DNA of 16,813 nt from Candidatus Zixiibacteriota bacterium (GCA_022563625.1 JADFNA010000004.1:1-16813); one strand, 5' to 3'. Numbered from the stretch's first letter, positions 1-8,908 are shown. Numbers and translations: made by a program. Notes: generated by a model not told the origin, from the letters alone.

Positions 1-1
1 T

Positions 2-145
2 TCTGTGCCCTGCGGCTTTACGTCGGAGGGCATGCCTATCGGGCTCCAGCTGGCAGGAAGGCCGTTCGCGGAGTCGGCGGTCCTGCGCGTCGCCCACGCC
101 TACGAGCAGGCCACCGACTGGCATACCCGCAGGCCGCCGGTGTAG
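2..145 (+). CDS. Amidase (amidase-signature family), C-terminal end only
   Basis: The reading frame entering from the left edge encodes 47 residues with the sequence typical of the extreme C-terminus of amidase-signature enzymes: [20 protein letters not shown], then a [15 protein letters not shown] stretch and a short basic/proline tail before TAG. These enzymes hydrolyse amide bonds with a Ser-cisSer-Lys triad, which would lie upstream and outside this window, so the substrate cannot be judged. The ATDWH..RRPP ending fits stand-alone amidases better than the GatA subunit of the tRNA amidotransferase. GC content is high (about 62% and 75% in the two lines counted), unlike everything to its right. 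Two hairpins follow about 45 bases downstream. Family assignment is firm; specific function is unknown. Confidence 0.85.
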   Translation, partial: SVPCGFTSEGMPIGLQLAGRPFAESAVLRVAHAYEQATDWHTRRPPV

Positions 146-189
146 GGACAGCCAGCGAGCAGATTGGCGAGCTGATGAAAATGGGGAGT

Positions 190-260
190 GCAGAGGGGCT
201 GAGCCCCTCTGCCAGGAGTCTGAGGGTGTCCCTCAGATACAAATTTCTTCTTTTTCTTCA
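190..260 (+). terminator. Tandem perfect hairpins followed by T-rich tract
   Basis: Two back-to-back perfect hairpins lie downstream of the amidase. The first has a 10-bp stem GCAGAGGGGC/GCCCCTCTGC (190-199/203-212) with a 3-base loop. The second has an 8-bp stem TCTGAGGG/CCCTCAGA (219-226/230-237), also with a 3-base loop. A pyrimidine-rich run with several T blocks follows (245-260). This fits an intrinsic terminator for the amidase. From memory, similar paired hairpins are a dispersed repeat in some Chloroflexi genomes, so it may be a mobile repeat that also works as a terminator. Confidence 0.6.
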
Positions 261-346
261 ATAAAAAGGGCGCCAGAGGGATGGTCGAAAGAGTTTTCAG
301 CGCCCTGCTAGGCTCGCCTTGAGCGGAGCAGGCCATTGACGCTGTG

Positions 347-427
347 CGATTCTTCGGCTTCGTTCAGAGTGACATGTAGGATTATCAGAACGGTATGTGG
401 GGGACGACAGCCCGTTCAGAGTGACAT
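347..427. repeat. Dispersed-repeat-like sequence with 15-bp direct repeat
   Basis: The 15-mer CGTTCAGAGTGACAT occurs at 361-375 and again at 413-427. The first copy belongs to a longer unit (347-375, beginning CGATTCTTCGGCTTCG) whose form matches a repeat scattered through many bacterial genomes. No coding potential is apparent across 146-431. The second copy ends just before the point where the next reading frame opens (432), so it may mark an insertion boundary or an assembly join. Confidence 0.5.
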
Positions 428-458
428 TTAGGGACCACGGTCCAGTCAACTGGGCCGC

Positions 459-2069
459 GTGCTGATTTCAGACGAATTGGGGGCGCCGGTAGGCGGGGTG
501 GACGTAGATGTTGACTCAGTCGGGGCGGGGAGAGTGTACACTCCGGATGACGACACTGATACGCTGATTGTCACTGGCGTGTATCGGATTGTAGTTCCAC
601 CGCACCTGTATCGAATACGCTTTGACCCTCTTGCCGGATCACGTTTACGCGGCGTGGAAATTAACGCTGTGACAATTCAGAATGACACGACAATCAATGT
701 CACGCTTTCGCCGGGCTTGCTTGTCTCAGGGCTCATACTTGATGATCTGGGCGCTCCTGCCGTTAAGATTGAAGTGAGCCTGAGGAGCCTTATTACAGGG
801 GAGAAGATATTTCTTTCCAGAAACAAGAGCGATACACTTGGAGCGTATTCAGTTGCGGCTTCCCCGGGACAATTTAGAATGGAATTCTTGCCGCCTCTGG
901 GAAGTCCGCTGGTCGGATCGTTCATGGACTCGGTTACGATTTCGTCGGACACTGTGATTAACACTGTGCTGAGAGCTGGAAACAGAATCTCTGTCGAGGT
1001 AAAGGACGAAAACGGCGCCCCGGTTGTCAGGGCTGATTTGGACATAACCATCGAAAGCACGCGCGTACGCCGGTTCATTCCGCATGATAAAACGGACATA
1101 AACGGCCGGACAACTGTCGCGGTCCCGTCGGATATCTATGAAATCAGGATAGACCCGCCGCCCGGAACGCTTTTGGATCAGGATGTCTTGCGTAATGTAA
1201 ACATTACATCAGACACGACTATTTTTGTAACATTGCCGCCACTAAATCGGGTTAATGTTTCCGGACGTGTTATCGACGCGGGCGGAAACGGACTCGCAAA
1301 CATCGCTATCGGCGCTGAATCGACGGCGACAGGGGATGTGATCAAAGTCAAAAGTGGCCGCACAGGCGCTGGCGGATTTTATATCGCGGGTGTCCCATTC
1401 GGGCTGGTTAACCTTCTGTTTATTCCGCCGGTTACAAGTCGTTACGTAGCGACAAAGCTGTCCGGCGTATCTTTGTTGTCGGATACGACCGTGGCAACAG
1501 TCACGCTCAATCCAGGAATTATCGCCACAATCCAGGTTATTAAGCAAAATGGCGTCCCTGCCCGGAGATATGGAATATCGCTGACTGACGAGTCAACTGG
1601 CGCTGCGGCCTTCACTCCGCACAGTACGACGACAATCGCCACGGGTATCGCAGTTGTGCCTCCCGGCGTATATACGATAAGTGTCACGCCTCCATCCGGT
1701 GTCTCCGGATCAACCACGACAATCAGCGGGGCCATGCTATTCAATGACACATCATTCACCATTTTTCTTGGGACTCCGGGGCAAACAGCCGGCGGTTTCG
1801 CGCTTCAGCAAAATTATCCGAACCCGTTCAACGGATCAACCCGGCTTCCGTACACGCTTTTTAAAGACTCACAGGTGTCACTGGTTATCTATGATGTCCT
1901 CGGGAGAAGAGTCAGATCCTACAGATTTGGCTTTCAATCAGCGGGATACTATAACCCGCTCTGGGATGGCCGCAGCGATGACGGCTCCCGGGTAGCCAGT
2001 GGAATTTATCTGTTCCAAATCAGCGCTAATGGGGAGAGCGCCAGCAAGACAATGTTGTTTCTGCAGTAA
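459..2069 (+). CDS. Secreted-type repeat protein with C-terminal FlgD-like/T9SS sorting domain, 5' end apparently missing
   Basis: 536 residues from a GTG start. Residues 1-441 hold five copies of an ~88-residue beta-rich repeat resembling carboxypeptidase-regulatory-like/Ig-like modules. Consensus features are a V-S-G-x-V start, D-x-x-G-x-P-V, a T-D-x-x-G-x-Y turn, P-P-G-x-Y and an S-D-T-T-I-x-V-T-L end. Residues 442-536 form a FlgD-Ig-like/type A sorting domain (NYPNPFNG, VYDVLGRRVR-like IYDVLGRRVRSY, SGIYLFQI). Such tails normally belong to proteins with an N-terminal signal peptide, but none is present. The frame is open only back to 432, and repeat 1 starts mid-strand without its usual opening residues. 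The true N-terminus is therefore probably lost, and the GTG is only a formal start. The next gene is a paralog 48 nt downstream. Likely role, by inference: cell-surface structural or adhesive protein. Confidence 0.8.
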   Translation: MLISDELGAPVGGVDVDVDSVGAGRVYTPDDDTDTLIVTGVYRIVVPPHLYRIRFDPLAGSRLRGVEINAVTIQNDTTINVTLSPGLLVSGLILDDLGAPAVKIEVSLRSLITGEKIFLSRNKSDTLGAYSVAASPGQFRMEFLPPLGSPLVGSFMDSVTISSDTVINTVLRAGNRISVEVKDENGAPVVRADLDITIESTRVRRFIPHDKTDINGRTTVAVPSDIYEIRIDPPPGTLLDQDVLRNVNITSDTTIFVTLPPLNRVNVSGRVIDAGGNGLANIAIGAESTATGDVIKVKSGRTGAGGFYIAGVPFGLVNLLFIPPVTSRYVATKLSGVSLLSDTTVATVTLNPGIIATIQVIKQNGVPARRYGISLTDESTGAAAFTPHSTTTIATGIAVVPPGVYTISVTPPSGVSGSTTTISGAMLFNDTSFTIFLGTPGQTAGGFALQQNYPNPFNGSTRLPYTLFKDSQVSLVIYDVLGRRVRSYRFGFQSAGYYNPLWDGRSDDGSRVASGIYLFQISANGESASKTMLFLQ

Positions 2070-2116
2070 CTAGAATAGGAGAAGTTTTCGCCCAGAGGAA
2101 GAGAGACAAAAGTCAG

Positions 2117-4291
2117 ATGCATCGAAAGTTCAACGCCAGATTGGCAAGTTATGCCTTGTTCTCGGTCTTATGCGCTGCCACGGTGGAGGCCCAGTTCACC
2201 GTGTCGGGAACAGTCACCGATCCCGCAGCCGCACCGGTTGCTGGCGTTCAGTTATTGCTGTTTGACACTAACCAAAACCCGATAGGTATTTTGCCGACTG
2301 TGACCAACGCGGCGGGATTTTATTCGATTGGCAATTTCCCCGCGGGAAATTTCGTGCTCCGGTTCGTACCCGCAGCATCAACCGGCCTGCTGTTCCAAGA
2401 ATCTACGATTACCGTCGCCGGTAATATGACAGTCAACGTGTCACTGGCGGCCGGCCACATCATTTCCGGCTTTGTGCGTAATACGCTGGGAGTCGGTATA
2501 CCACTGATTGACCTGAATGTGACAGATAAGAACACAGGAGAATTGGTCGAGACTCCGGGAGACAACACCGACATTACTGGTTTCTATGATATTGTCCTTG
2601 CTACCGGGGAGTATGATATAATATACCGACCGGTATCAGGGGAGCCATTGATTACTGTGGAGCTTCCGACACTGACGATCACGGCCGACACCACGATAAA
2701 CGTGACCATGCTACCGGCGATAACATTGTCCGGTTTTGTGAGAGGTCCGGGAGGGGCGCCGGTTTTTAACGCTGATCTGGACGCGGTGGATGTGGCTACT
2801 GGCCTTAAACTTGACACACCGAACGATAATTCTGACATTTTGGGATTCTACTCAATTATTTTACCGCCCGGTGTATATGATATAGATGTCGAACCGTTGT
2901 TGGTTGACAGGCTGGTCCCGGAGGAAGTTCAAAATGTAACAGTCACGGTTAATACGACTCTGAATTTCCAACTGGAGGCGGGTGTACTGGACAGCGGGGT
3001 TGTCACCGGTCCATTCGCGCAGATTGTGGCCAATGTGGATATTGACATGGAGCGCGAGATTACCGGAGAGGACATATTTCTTTCTCCTGATCAGACAAAT
3101 ATCGCCGGAATATTTGCCTTTATTTCTCCACTGGGAACTTTCACTGTCGATTTTCAACCGCCGCTCCTGACAAAGCTTGCGCCAGTGCGTTTCACAGGAG
3201 TGACTTTCGTAAATGATACCTCGTTCAACATAAGTCTAATTGCGGGACTCAGCGTGACAGGCTTGATAACGAATTCGACTGCTGTTCCCGTGATTGATGT
3301 CGATATTGACGCCAAAGACCCTGTCACCGGGATCGGGGTCCCGCTTCTCGGAGATTTCACCGATGCCGCAGGATTATTTGGGACAGTGATAGCTCCTGGC
3401 ACATACAACTTTGAAATCGAGCCACCGTTTGCCCGGCGTTTGGTCCCTGTAATATTGCCGAGCCTGACTCTGTCGATCGACACTGCCTTGAGTGTCAGTC
3501 TCGATACGGGAATGCTGGTATCCGGTATTGTACGAGACTCATTGGGCTTAGTCCTTCTTGGTGTACGCGCGACTGTAATTGCTTCATCTACGACTGATAC
3601 GGTGTTTCTTCCACGAAGTAAAACTGACAATTTTGGCGCGTACGCTTTTCTCGTGGCGCCCGGAACATATGACCTACTATTCAAGCCGGACTCAACGCTT
3701 GGACTGACCGACACAGTTTTGTTCACCAATGTCGTTATTACGAAGGACACCGTTATCAATCTAACGCTTGCCGGTGCTGCTGTACCGGTATTTACGATAT
3801 CGGGAACGGTTATTGAATTGGGAGCGTCTCCTCTCGCAAACGTGGAAGTCTCGCTTCTTACCGGGGGCGGCGCCCCGATTCAGGTTCCTGCGACAGTGAC
3901 AGACGCTCTCGGTCAGTACGCTATAAATAATGTAATAGCCGGGACATATAACGTTCGTTTTGACCCCCCAGCGCCTCCCACAGTATTCGCTCGGCTTGTG
4001 ACTGGAGTAACAGTTTCGGATAATGTAGTATTGAATGTGGCGTTGGAGACTTGTGACGCTTCATGCGGCTGTTGTGATGTGGCTGGCGATGCCAACCACA
4101 GTGGCGCAGTCAATATTGCTGATGTGACGTTCCTGATTTCACGAATTTTTGCCTTTGGTCCACCACCATTTTGTAACGATGAGGCCGACGCCAACGGCAG
4201 CTCCTCGGTGAACATCGCCGACATAACTTTCTTAATTTCTCGAATATTCGCAGCTGGTTTGCCGCCGGTGTGTGGAACAACTGGCACATAG
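2117..4291 (+). CDS. Secreted 7-repeat beta-domain protein with C-terminal cysteine-containing dockerin
   Basis: 724 residues. A Sec signal peptide covers residues 1-25 (basic MHRKFNAR, hydrophobic core, cut after VEAQ). Seven ~88-residue repeats (26-645) follow, of the same family as the upstream gene: V-S-G-x-V, TD-x-x-G-x-Y, P-x-G-x-Y-x-I, DTTINVTL. The C-terminus (646-724) is a type I dockerin with two calcium-loop segments, DANHSGAVNIAD and DANGSSSVNIAD, each followed by a hydrophobic helix (FLISRIFA), and with CGCC, PFC and PVC cysteines that could form disulfides. The purine-rich AGAGGAAGAGAG at 2094-2105 is a possible, distant ribosome site. The gene sits 47 nt behind its paralog, probably in one transcript, and converges tail-to-tail with another dockerin gene 25 nt away. 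Function is unknown; an exported structural or adhesive protein that binds a cohesin-like partner is likely. Confidence 0.88.
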   Translation: MHRKFNARLASYALFSVLCAATVEAQFTVSGTVTDPAAAPVAGVQLLLFDTNQNPIGILPTVTNAAGFYSIGNFPAGNFVLRFVPAASTGLLFQESTITVAGNMTVNVSLAAGHIISGFVRNTLGVGIPLIDLNVTDKNTGELVETPGDNTDITGFYDIVLATGEYDIIYRPVSGEPLITVELPTLTITADTTINVTMLPAITLSGFVRGPGGAPVFNADLDAVDVATGLKLDTPNDNSDILGFYSIILPPGVYDIDVEPLLVDRLVPEEVQNVTVTVNTTLNFQLEAGVLDSGVVTGPFAQIVANVDIDMEREITGEDIFLSPDQTNIAGIFAFISPLGTFTVDFQPPLLTKLAPVRFTGVTFVNDTSFNISLIAGLSVTGLITNSTAVPVIDVDIDAKDPVTGIGVPLLGDFTDAAGLFGTVIAPGTYNFEIEPPFARRLVPVILPSLTLSIDTALSVSLDTGMLVSGIVRDSLGLVLLGVRATVIASSTTDTVFLPRSKTDNFGAYAFLVAPGTYDLLFKPDSTLGLTDTVLFTNVVITKDTVINLTLAGAAVPVFTISGTVIELGASPLANVEVSLLTGGGAPIQVPATVTDALGQYAINNVIAGTYNVRFDPPAPPTVFARLVTGVTVSDNVVLNVALETCDASCGCCDVAGDANHSGAVNIADVTFLISRIFAFGPPPFCNDEADANGSSSVNIADITFLISRIFAAGLPPVCGTTGT

Positions 4292-4316
4292 AGCGCCGAC
4301 GCGCCTCCGACTACCG

Positions 4317-7300
4317 CTAGCATCCGAAACTTGCAGGGCCGCAGAGCGGATCAGAGCCGCCCGTAAACAACCATGCAATGACGTAAGAAACATCTGCAAT
4401 ATTTAGTTTGTCGTCACCATTAGCGCTGCCCTCTGAACAGCAACTCGGTGATGTGCCCCCGGCAAACAGCCAGGAGATGACAAATTGCACATCGGCGATA
4501 TTAACTTTTCCGTCGCTGTTAGCATCGCCGGGAGTTGAACAACAACTCGTGCTGGTCGTGAAAGCCGCATAGACACCTGGCTCTGTGATTGGAACTGAGA
4601 CCTCTCCGAAAACAGTATCAACTTCGCCTCCAATCAGTTCCCACTGACGAAGTTGTTCGTTCCAACGGAAAATCCGTACAGATGATTCGCTGGTGAAGCC
4701 GGTTTGTCCCGTAAAGTCGCCGCGATTGTATGAAATTGTCAGACTGTTTGTACCAATGAGAGTTGATGCGGGGAAAGTCGCAAGGGAATGAGTTGATCCT
4801 GTTTGCAACGACAGGAGATCGAGTCCGCTGCGGATAATCGGGAATGGTGAAGACAACACCAATGCCCTTGTCAGTGTGTTGCTAGTGTCCAGATTAAATT
4901 CTGCGGCTCCATCGGAAGAATGAACCGGACCGACTGTCACAGAATCACCGAAGCGCTGGAGAGTGTAATCGGTTGTAAAGAAGAACAAATTCAATGCCGT
5001 ATCCGGCGCAATGATTCGAACGTTGCCAGAAGCAGAAACGCCCGTGTTAAGTAATGCAGAGTAAACTGAATCCGCCAAAGCGAATGTCTCGAACACAATC
5101 TGATTAGAATCTTCTGCGTACTCAAGTGTTGGGTTACTTGCGAAGATCTGGCTGGTTCTGATTCGGTACTCAAACCCGGTTGGGTCAAGTTGTGAAGCGC
5201 CACAGATAAGTCGGAAATCACCAAGGACCGGTTGCACTGTAACCGATGTGCCGCTACCACTTCCAGACACGATCCAAGAACCGTAGCGCCAAGATTGATG
5301 ATTTGAAGCCCTTCCGGAGGCGAGATTTGTTGAAGAAACGCGTACAGCGCCGCCGGCCAGAACTTTGTCCCCGGGTTCCAGGCCCACCAGCCATATTCGT
5401 CCATCATCACTGGTGTGTCCGTGATTATAGGACACACCAGGTTTATCAAACGGTACAACGATCATATTACCACCGGCCAGAGGAATTCCCGGTTCATGTT
5501 CCAGTATCCAGAGTTCATCGAATGCTGCTGGCGGAAAAGGGGCAATGTCGTCAAAAAACATTTCGTTGCCAACATTGTAATTGACCACCACGTTTGAACC
5601 GGAAAGATGCTCGTTGGGGCCATCAAGCCGCTCGGCGCCGGCAGCCAGGGTTCTTTCCCCCGGCCGGTTTACAGGTACATAAACACCAGCGTACGTCCTT
5701 TCAAACTTCTTTTCAAATAACTCCCAGCACGACATAACGTACTGTCGATATTGTTCGGTACCCCGGCAACTTGCATCTTGGTAAACCAATGCCGTTGACA
5801 TCTCCGATGACGCGCTGTTGTCTTCATGGAATGGCCAACCAATAAATCCGTAGTCAAACCTCTCACTGCAGTTGGAGCCTGGTACGCGCCGGCTCTCTTT
5901 AGCAAAGCCAAACAAATATTTGCCAAGTTGGTTGGCCAGGCGACGCCAATTTTCCGAAGACGAAAAATGTATCGGATACTCGTTAGCGCTTAAGTTGGCT
6001 CGTTGGTCGCGGTCAAAGAAGTAACGGCGAGGGATGATGATCGGGATCAAACCAGGTTTACCATCACTTACTCCGCGGGAGTTACTGGTAGTAATGAAGA
6101 TATCTTTACTAAACACAACTCCGGTAAGATTAAGCAGTCTGCCATTATCTAAATTGTCCACCAGATGAACCTGATCAATTGTCACCTGTCCGTCAAAAAG
6201 GTCATAGAAGTAGTTCGCGGTACGCCTCATGCCGAGGAGAAGACTATCCTTAAATTCGACCGACACATCCCACTGAATTCCGATCTCAAGACCAAACCCA
6301 AAGTGGCTGTGATCCAGGACTATCTCCTGCAAGCTGTCGTCCGTGAGAGTATCGAACATCAACTGAAAAGTCTTATTATCAATCTCAGTATTGTCGAGAC
6401 TGATATGCATGGTTTCTAACGTAGCTCCCGCTCCCCGGTGATCGCCCAATGTAACGTCGGCGCCAACAACAACAGTATCACCCGGAAACAGGACAGTTGA
6501 TTGGATTAAATCGGCAATATCAATCACACCATCATTATCGGAAACGACGAAGAAATCTATGGTGTCTCGAGTGTGTGCGACACCATTCGTATGTGGGTTC
6601 AAAAGGCGAATTCTTTTTCGCATTATAGGGTTCCCTCTGGCATCGAGCAGTCTGAGTTTCTTTATCAGTGGATAAGGAAGCGAAAACTCTGATGTGTTTC
6701 CGTCGGGATCAGTCGCGGTCATGGTGATGAACTGATCTGATCTGGGTGTTGCCACGGCAGAAATAGAGAAAGAGACATTCCCATCAGCATCGAGTAAAAC
6801 AGGAGCGCTTTGTATGAGCTTCTTGCCATCGCCGAAATTACTGGCATCAACCGGGTCGTTCAAGTAGATATCGAGTTGGTAAGACTTGTTGGCTTCAGCA
6901 TTGAACGATCCAATGATTCTGCTTACCGGTCCAATTTCGACCGTATCTATATTAGGATAATTGGTTAGTTTGTTGGCGCCGTTATCAGCGTCACCTGAAT
7001 CGTTACGGTTCATACCCTCGGGAGCGAGATCGATCCCTACGCCAAAATTGCCGTATATACTGTTGCCTCTGATCGTATTGCCAGTTCCGCTTTCAACAAA
7101 GACTCCCGCTCTTTTGTTGAAGCCTATGAAGTTCTTTCGATTAAGTACAGCGTCCCCAATTTTGTTGCCCGATGAGTTACTGATGAGTAGCCCGTGCCCC
7201 TCGTTGCCCTTAGCCTCGATTCCGTCCGAACCGACGCCAAAATATGAATTCTCAATCGAATTGCTGTCTCCGGACAATAATGTCAGACCATTCTGGGGAA

Positions 7301-8831
7301 AGTTGTTGAGAATCAGGTACTTGATTACGCTCTTGCCCGCGCTGATAATCAAACCATCACCGGAGAGCACATCGCTGCCATTAATTTCCACCTGATTCAC
7401 TGACGGCTGAGTTGAACCATCAATCACAACCGGATCGGTGATTTCGGGAAGAGATGTTCTTGGCCGTATTACAGGAATCCCGACACCGGGAATGTTGAAC
7501 TTGATAGTGTCCGGTCCAGCTAATGCATTCGCTTCCATTATAGCGGCGCGCATGGTGCATTCCGGCGCTCCGGCTACAGTCGGCCCGCCGGTGTTGCAAT
7601 TCCCGTCGCCGGGAGATACATCCGGCGCATCACCGGTCGAATTGACAATCAACCCCGGTGGCGGCGCTGGTGTTAGTATCACCCCGTGTTGCCGGCCTGT
7701 GGCCAAGTTATTCGCGCGGCCCACTATTTGCCCGATGTCGTTGATCGCGTAAAGGTCCCTGAGTGTCCACCCAGACCCCGGATCAATGAGTTCTCTCAGT
7801 TTGTGGATTCCTGCCGGAAGATCGTAAGCCGGATTCAATAGCCAGAGGACCGGTTGAATAAACCCGTTAGCATCTGAAGAAAAGCCGACAATTTCGCCAG
7901 AGTTATTAATCTCCCAGGCGACAGTTCTTGTAGCGCCCGGTAATGTTTCGAGGTCCGTGAAAGTTCCGCCCTCCCATAGGAAAGCGCGACTGTTAACCGT
8001 CTGGCCGAGTGTATAGGCTGAGTAGTTGAATTGGTGCATGCCGACAACCTGATCGTGGTCGTTTATGCTGTGGGCGCTGCTGCTGCCGGTTCCGGCCGGG
8101 TTTATCTCGGTCAATGTTGCGCCGTCCCAAAAAAATGCGTGATTGATTGTGATGTTACTGGTATTTCCGACCCCAACGACGTGATTGTTATTATTGATGG
8201 CATGGCCAAAGCTTCGAAACCCGCCGGGTAAAAGTCCGATGCTGCTATCTATGATTTTGTGTGTCACACCGTCGACGAGTACGGCCTGCAGCGACCAGTT
8301 TATGAACGTATCCGTGGGAGTGATTTCCGTAACTAACACCCAGTTTGAAGCGACTATTGTGCCTGCATCATTGATTCCCTGAAAAACGGTGCGGGGGTTA
8401 GCAATCTGGCCCGGAATGTCACCGTGAAATGTAACATTGGCGCCGTCCCAAATGAACGAACGCTTGTCGTTGATTGCGACTCTGGGGATAAACCGAATAG
8501 AGTTCACTCCAACCGTCTGACCGGAATTGTTGATCCCGACAGCGGCGTCATAAAAAATCCCGGAGGAGATGATTGCGTCAGTGCAGATCGGAAATTTCAG
8601 GGAATCGTTAGAAAAGATAAAAGGCGTCCAGCCGTTTTTCCAGCAAGCTGAATTCCCGCTAAACTCCGCTCGGCCGACAACCTGCGCAGAGTTGTTGATG
8701 TCATACGGAGTCAGATTCTGCCCCAGATCAGTGACTTGGTAGACAAACTGAGCTTGACCCTTCCCACAAATGAAAAATGCCACCACCAGGACTGTCACGA
8801 AAATTCTGGGTACGGGGAACTGCCGTATCAT
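4317..8831 (-). CDS. Large secreted mosaic protein: HAF repeats, CSLREA/beta-helix, degenerate zinc-peptidase-like domain, dockerin
   Basis: 1504 residues; ATG preceded by AGAGG (8837-8841). Signal peptide at 1-27 (GQAQ cut). Residues ~30-390 hold seven HAF-type repeats (INNSGQTVGV, INDIGQIVGR and similar). Residues ~394-440 form a CSLREA-like segment (CTMRAAIMEANA). Residues ~440-620 form a right-handed beta-helix (GNTIRGNSIYGN). Residues ~645-718 form the TATDPDGNTSEFS module that usually follows such helices. Residues ~720-1060 resemble secreted zinc-peptidase domains (IQWDVSVEF, YDLFDGQVTIDQV, EMSTALVYQ, MSCWELFEKKFE), but the expected HELGH is NQLGK (967-971). The C-terminus (~1430-1504) is a dockerin with DANSDGKVNIAD and a second loop, NGDDKLNIAD, lacking the first Asp. 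Likely extracellular and non-catalytic in its peptidase-like part. Transcribed divergently from the NHL lipoprotein genes. Confidence 0.85.
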   Translation of the reverse strand: MIRQFPVPRIFVTVLVVAFFICGKGQAQFVYQVTDLGQNLTPYDINNSAQVVGRAEFSGNSACWKNGWTPFIFSNDSLKFPICTDAIISSGIFYDAAVGINNSGQTVGVNSIRFIPRVAINDKRSFIWDGANVTFHGDIPGQIANPRTVFQGINDAGTIVASNWVLVTEITPTDTFINWSLQAVLVDGVTHKIIDSSIGLLPGGFRSFGHAINNNNHVVGVGNTSNITINHAFFWDGATLTEINPAGTGSSSAHSINDHDQVVGMHQFNYSAYTLGQTVNSRAFLWEGGTFTDLETLPGATRTVAWEINNSGEIVGFSSDANGFIQPVLWLLNPAYDLPAGIHKLRELIDPGSGWTLRDLYAINDIGQIVGRANNLATGRQHGVILTPAPPPGLIVNSTGDAPDVSPGDGNCNTGGPTVAGAPECTMRAAIMEANALAGPDTIKFNIPGVGIPVIRPRTSLPEITDPVVIDGSTQPSVNQVEINGSDVLSGDGLIISAGKSVIKYLILNNFPQNGLTLLSGDSNSIENSYFGVGSDGIEAKGNEGHGLLISNSSGNKIGDAVLNRKNFIGFNKRAGVFVESGTGNTIRGNSIYGNFGVGIDLAPEGMNRNDSGDADNGANKLTNYPNIDTVEIGPVSRIIGSFNAEANKSYQLDIYLNDPVDASNFGDGKKLIQSAPVLLDADGNVSFSISAVATPRSDQFITMTATDPDGNTSEFSLPYPLIKKLRLLDARGNPIMRKRIRLLNPHTNGVAHTRDTIDFFVVSDNDGVIDIADLIQSTVLFPGDTVVVGADVTLGDHRGAGATLETMHISLDNTEIDNKTFQLMFDTLTDDSLQEIVLDHSHFGFGLEIGIQWDVSVEFKDSLLLGMRRTANYFYDLFDGQVTIDQVHLVDNLDNGRLLNLTGVVFSKDIFITTSNSRGVSDGKPGLIPIIIPRRYFFDRDQRANLSANEYPIHFSSSENWRRLANQLGKYLFGFAKESRRVPGSNCSERFDYGFIGWPFHEDNSASSEMSTALVYQDASCRGTEQYRQYVMSCWELFEKKFERTYAGVYVPVNRPGERTLAAGAERLDGPNEHLSGSNVVVNYNVGNEMFFDDIAPFPPAAFDELWILEHEPGIPLAGGNMIVVPFDKPGVSYNHGHTSDDGRIWLVGLEPGDKVLAGGAVRVSSTNLASGRASNHQSWRYGSWIVSGSGSGTSVTVQPVLGDFRLICGASQLDPTGFEYRIRTSQIFASNPTLEYAEDSNQIVFETFALADSVYSALLNTGVSASGNVRIIAPDTALNLFFFTTDYTLQRFGDSVTVGPVHSSDGAAEFNLDTSNTLTRALVLSSPFPIIRSGLDLLSLQTGSTHSLATFPASTLIGTNSLTISYNRGDFTGQTGFTSESSVRIFRWNEQLRQWELIGGEVDTVFGEVSVPITEPGVYAAFTTSTSCCSTPGDANSDGKVNIADVQFVISWLFAGGTSPSCCSEGSANGDDKLNIADVSYVIAWLFTGGSDPLCGPASFGC

Positions 8832-8908
8832 GCTAACCTCTTGGAGTTGTGTTGATTACGCATTCCATCGGCGAAACTTCTGCTCACAAAGTCGCCGGAT
8901 GATTCACT

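Noticed and set aside
459..4291. CRISPR-like or tandem nucleotide repeat array
   Set aside because: The periodicity (~265 bases) is at protein level only; there are no identical short repeats with unique spacers.
4292..4316. Terminator between the convergent dockerin genes
   Set aside because: The GC-rich 25 bases do not form a convincing stem and there is no T tract on either side.
6961..7395. 144-codon open frame on the + strand
   Set aside because: It is antisense to the beta-helix part of the 1504-residue gene, and its composition is what the repeat codons give in reverse.
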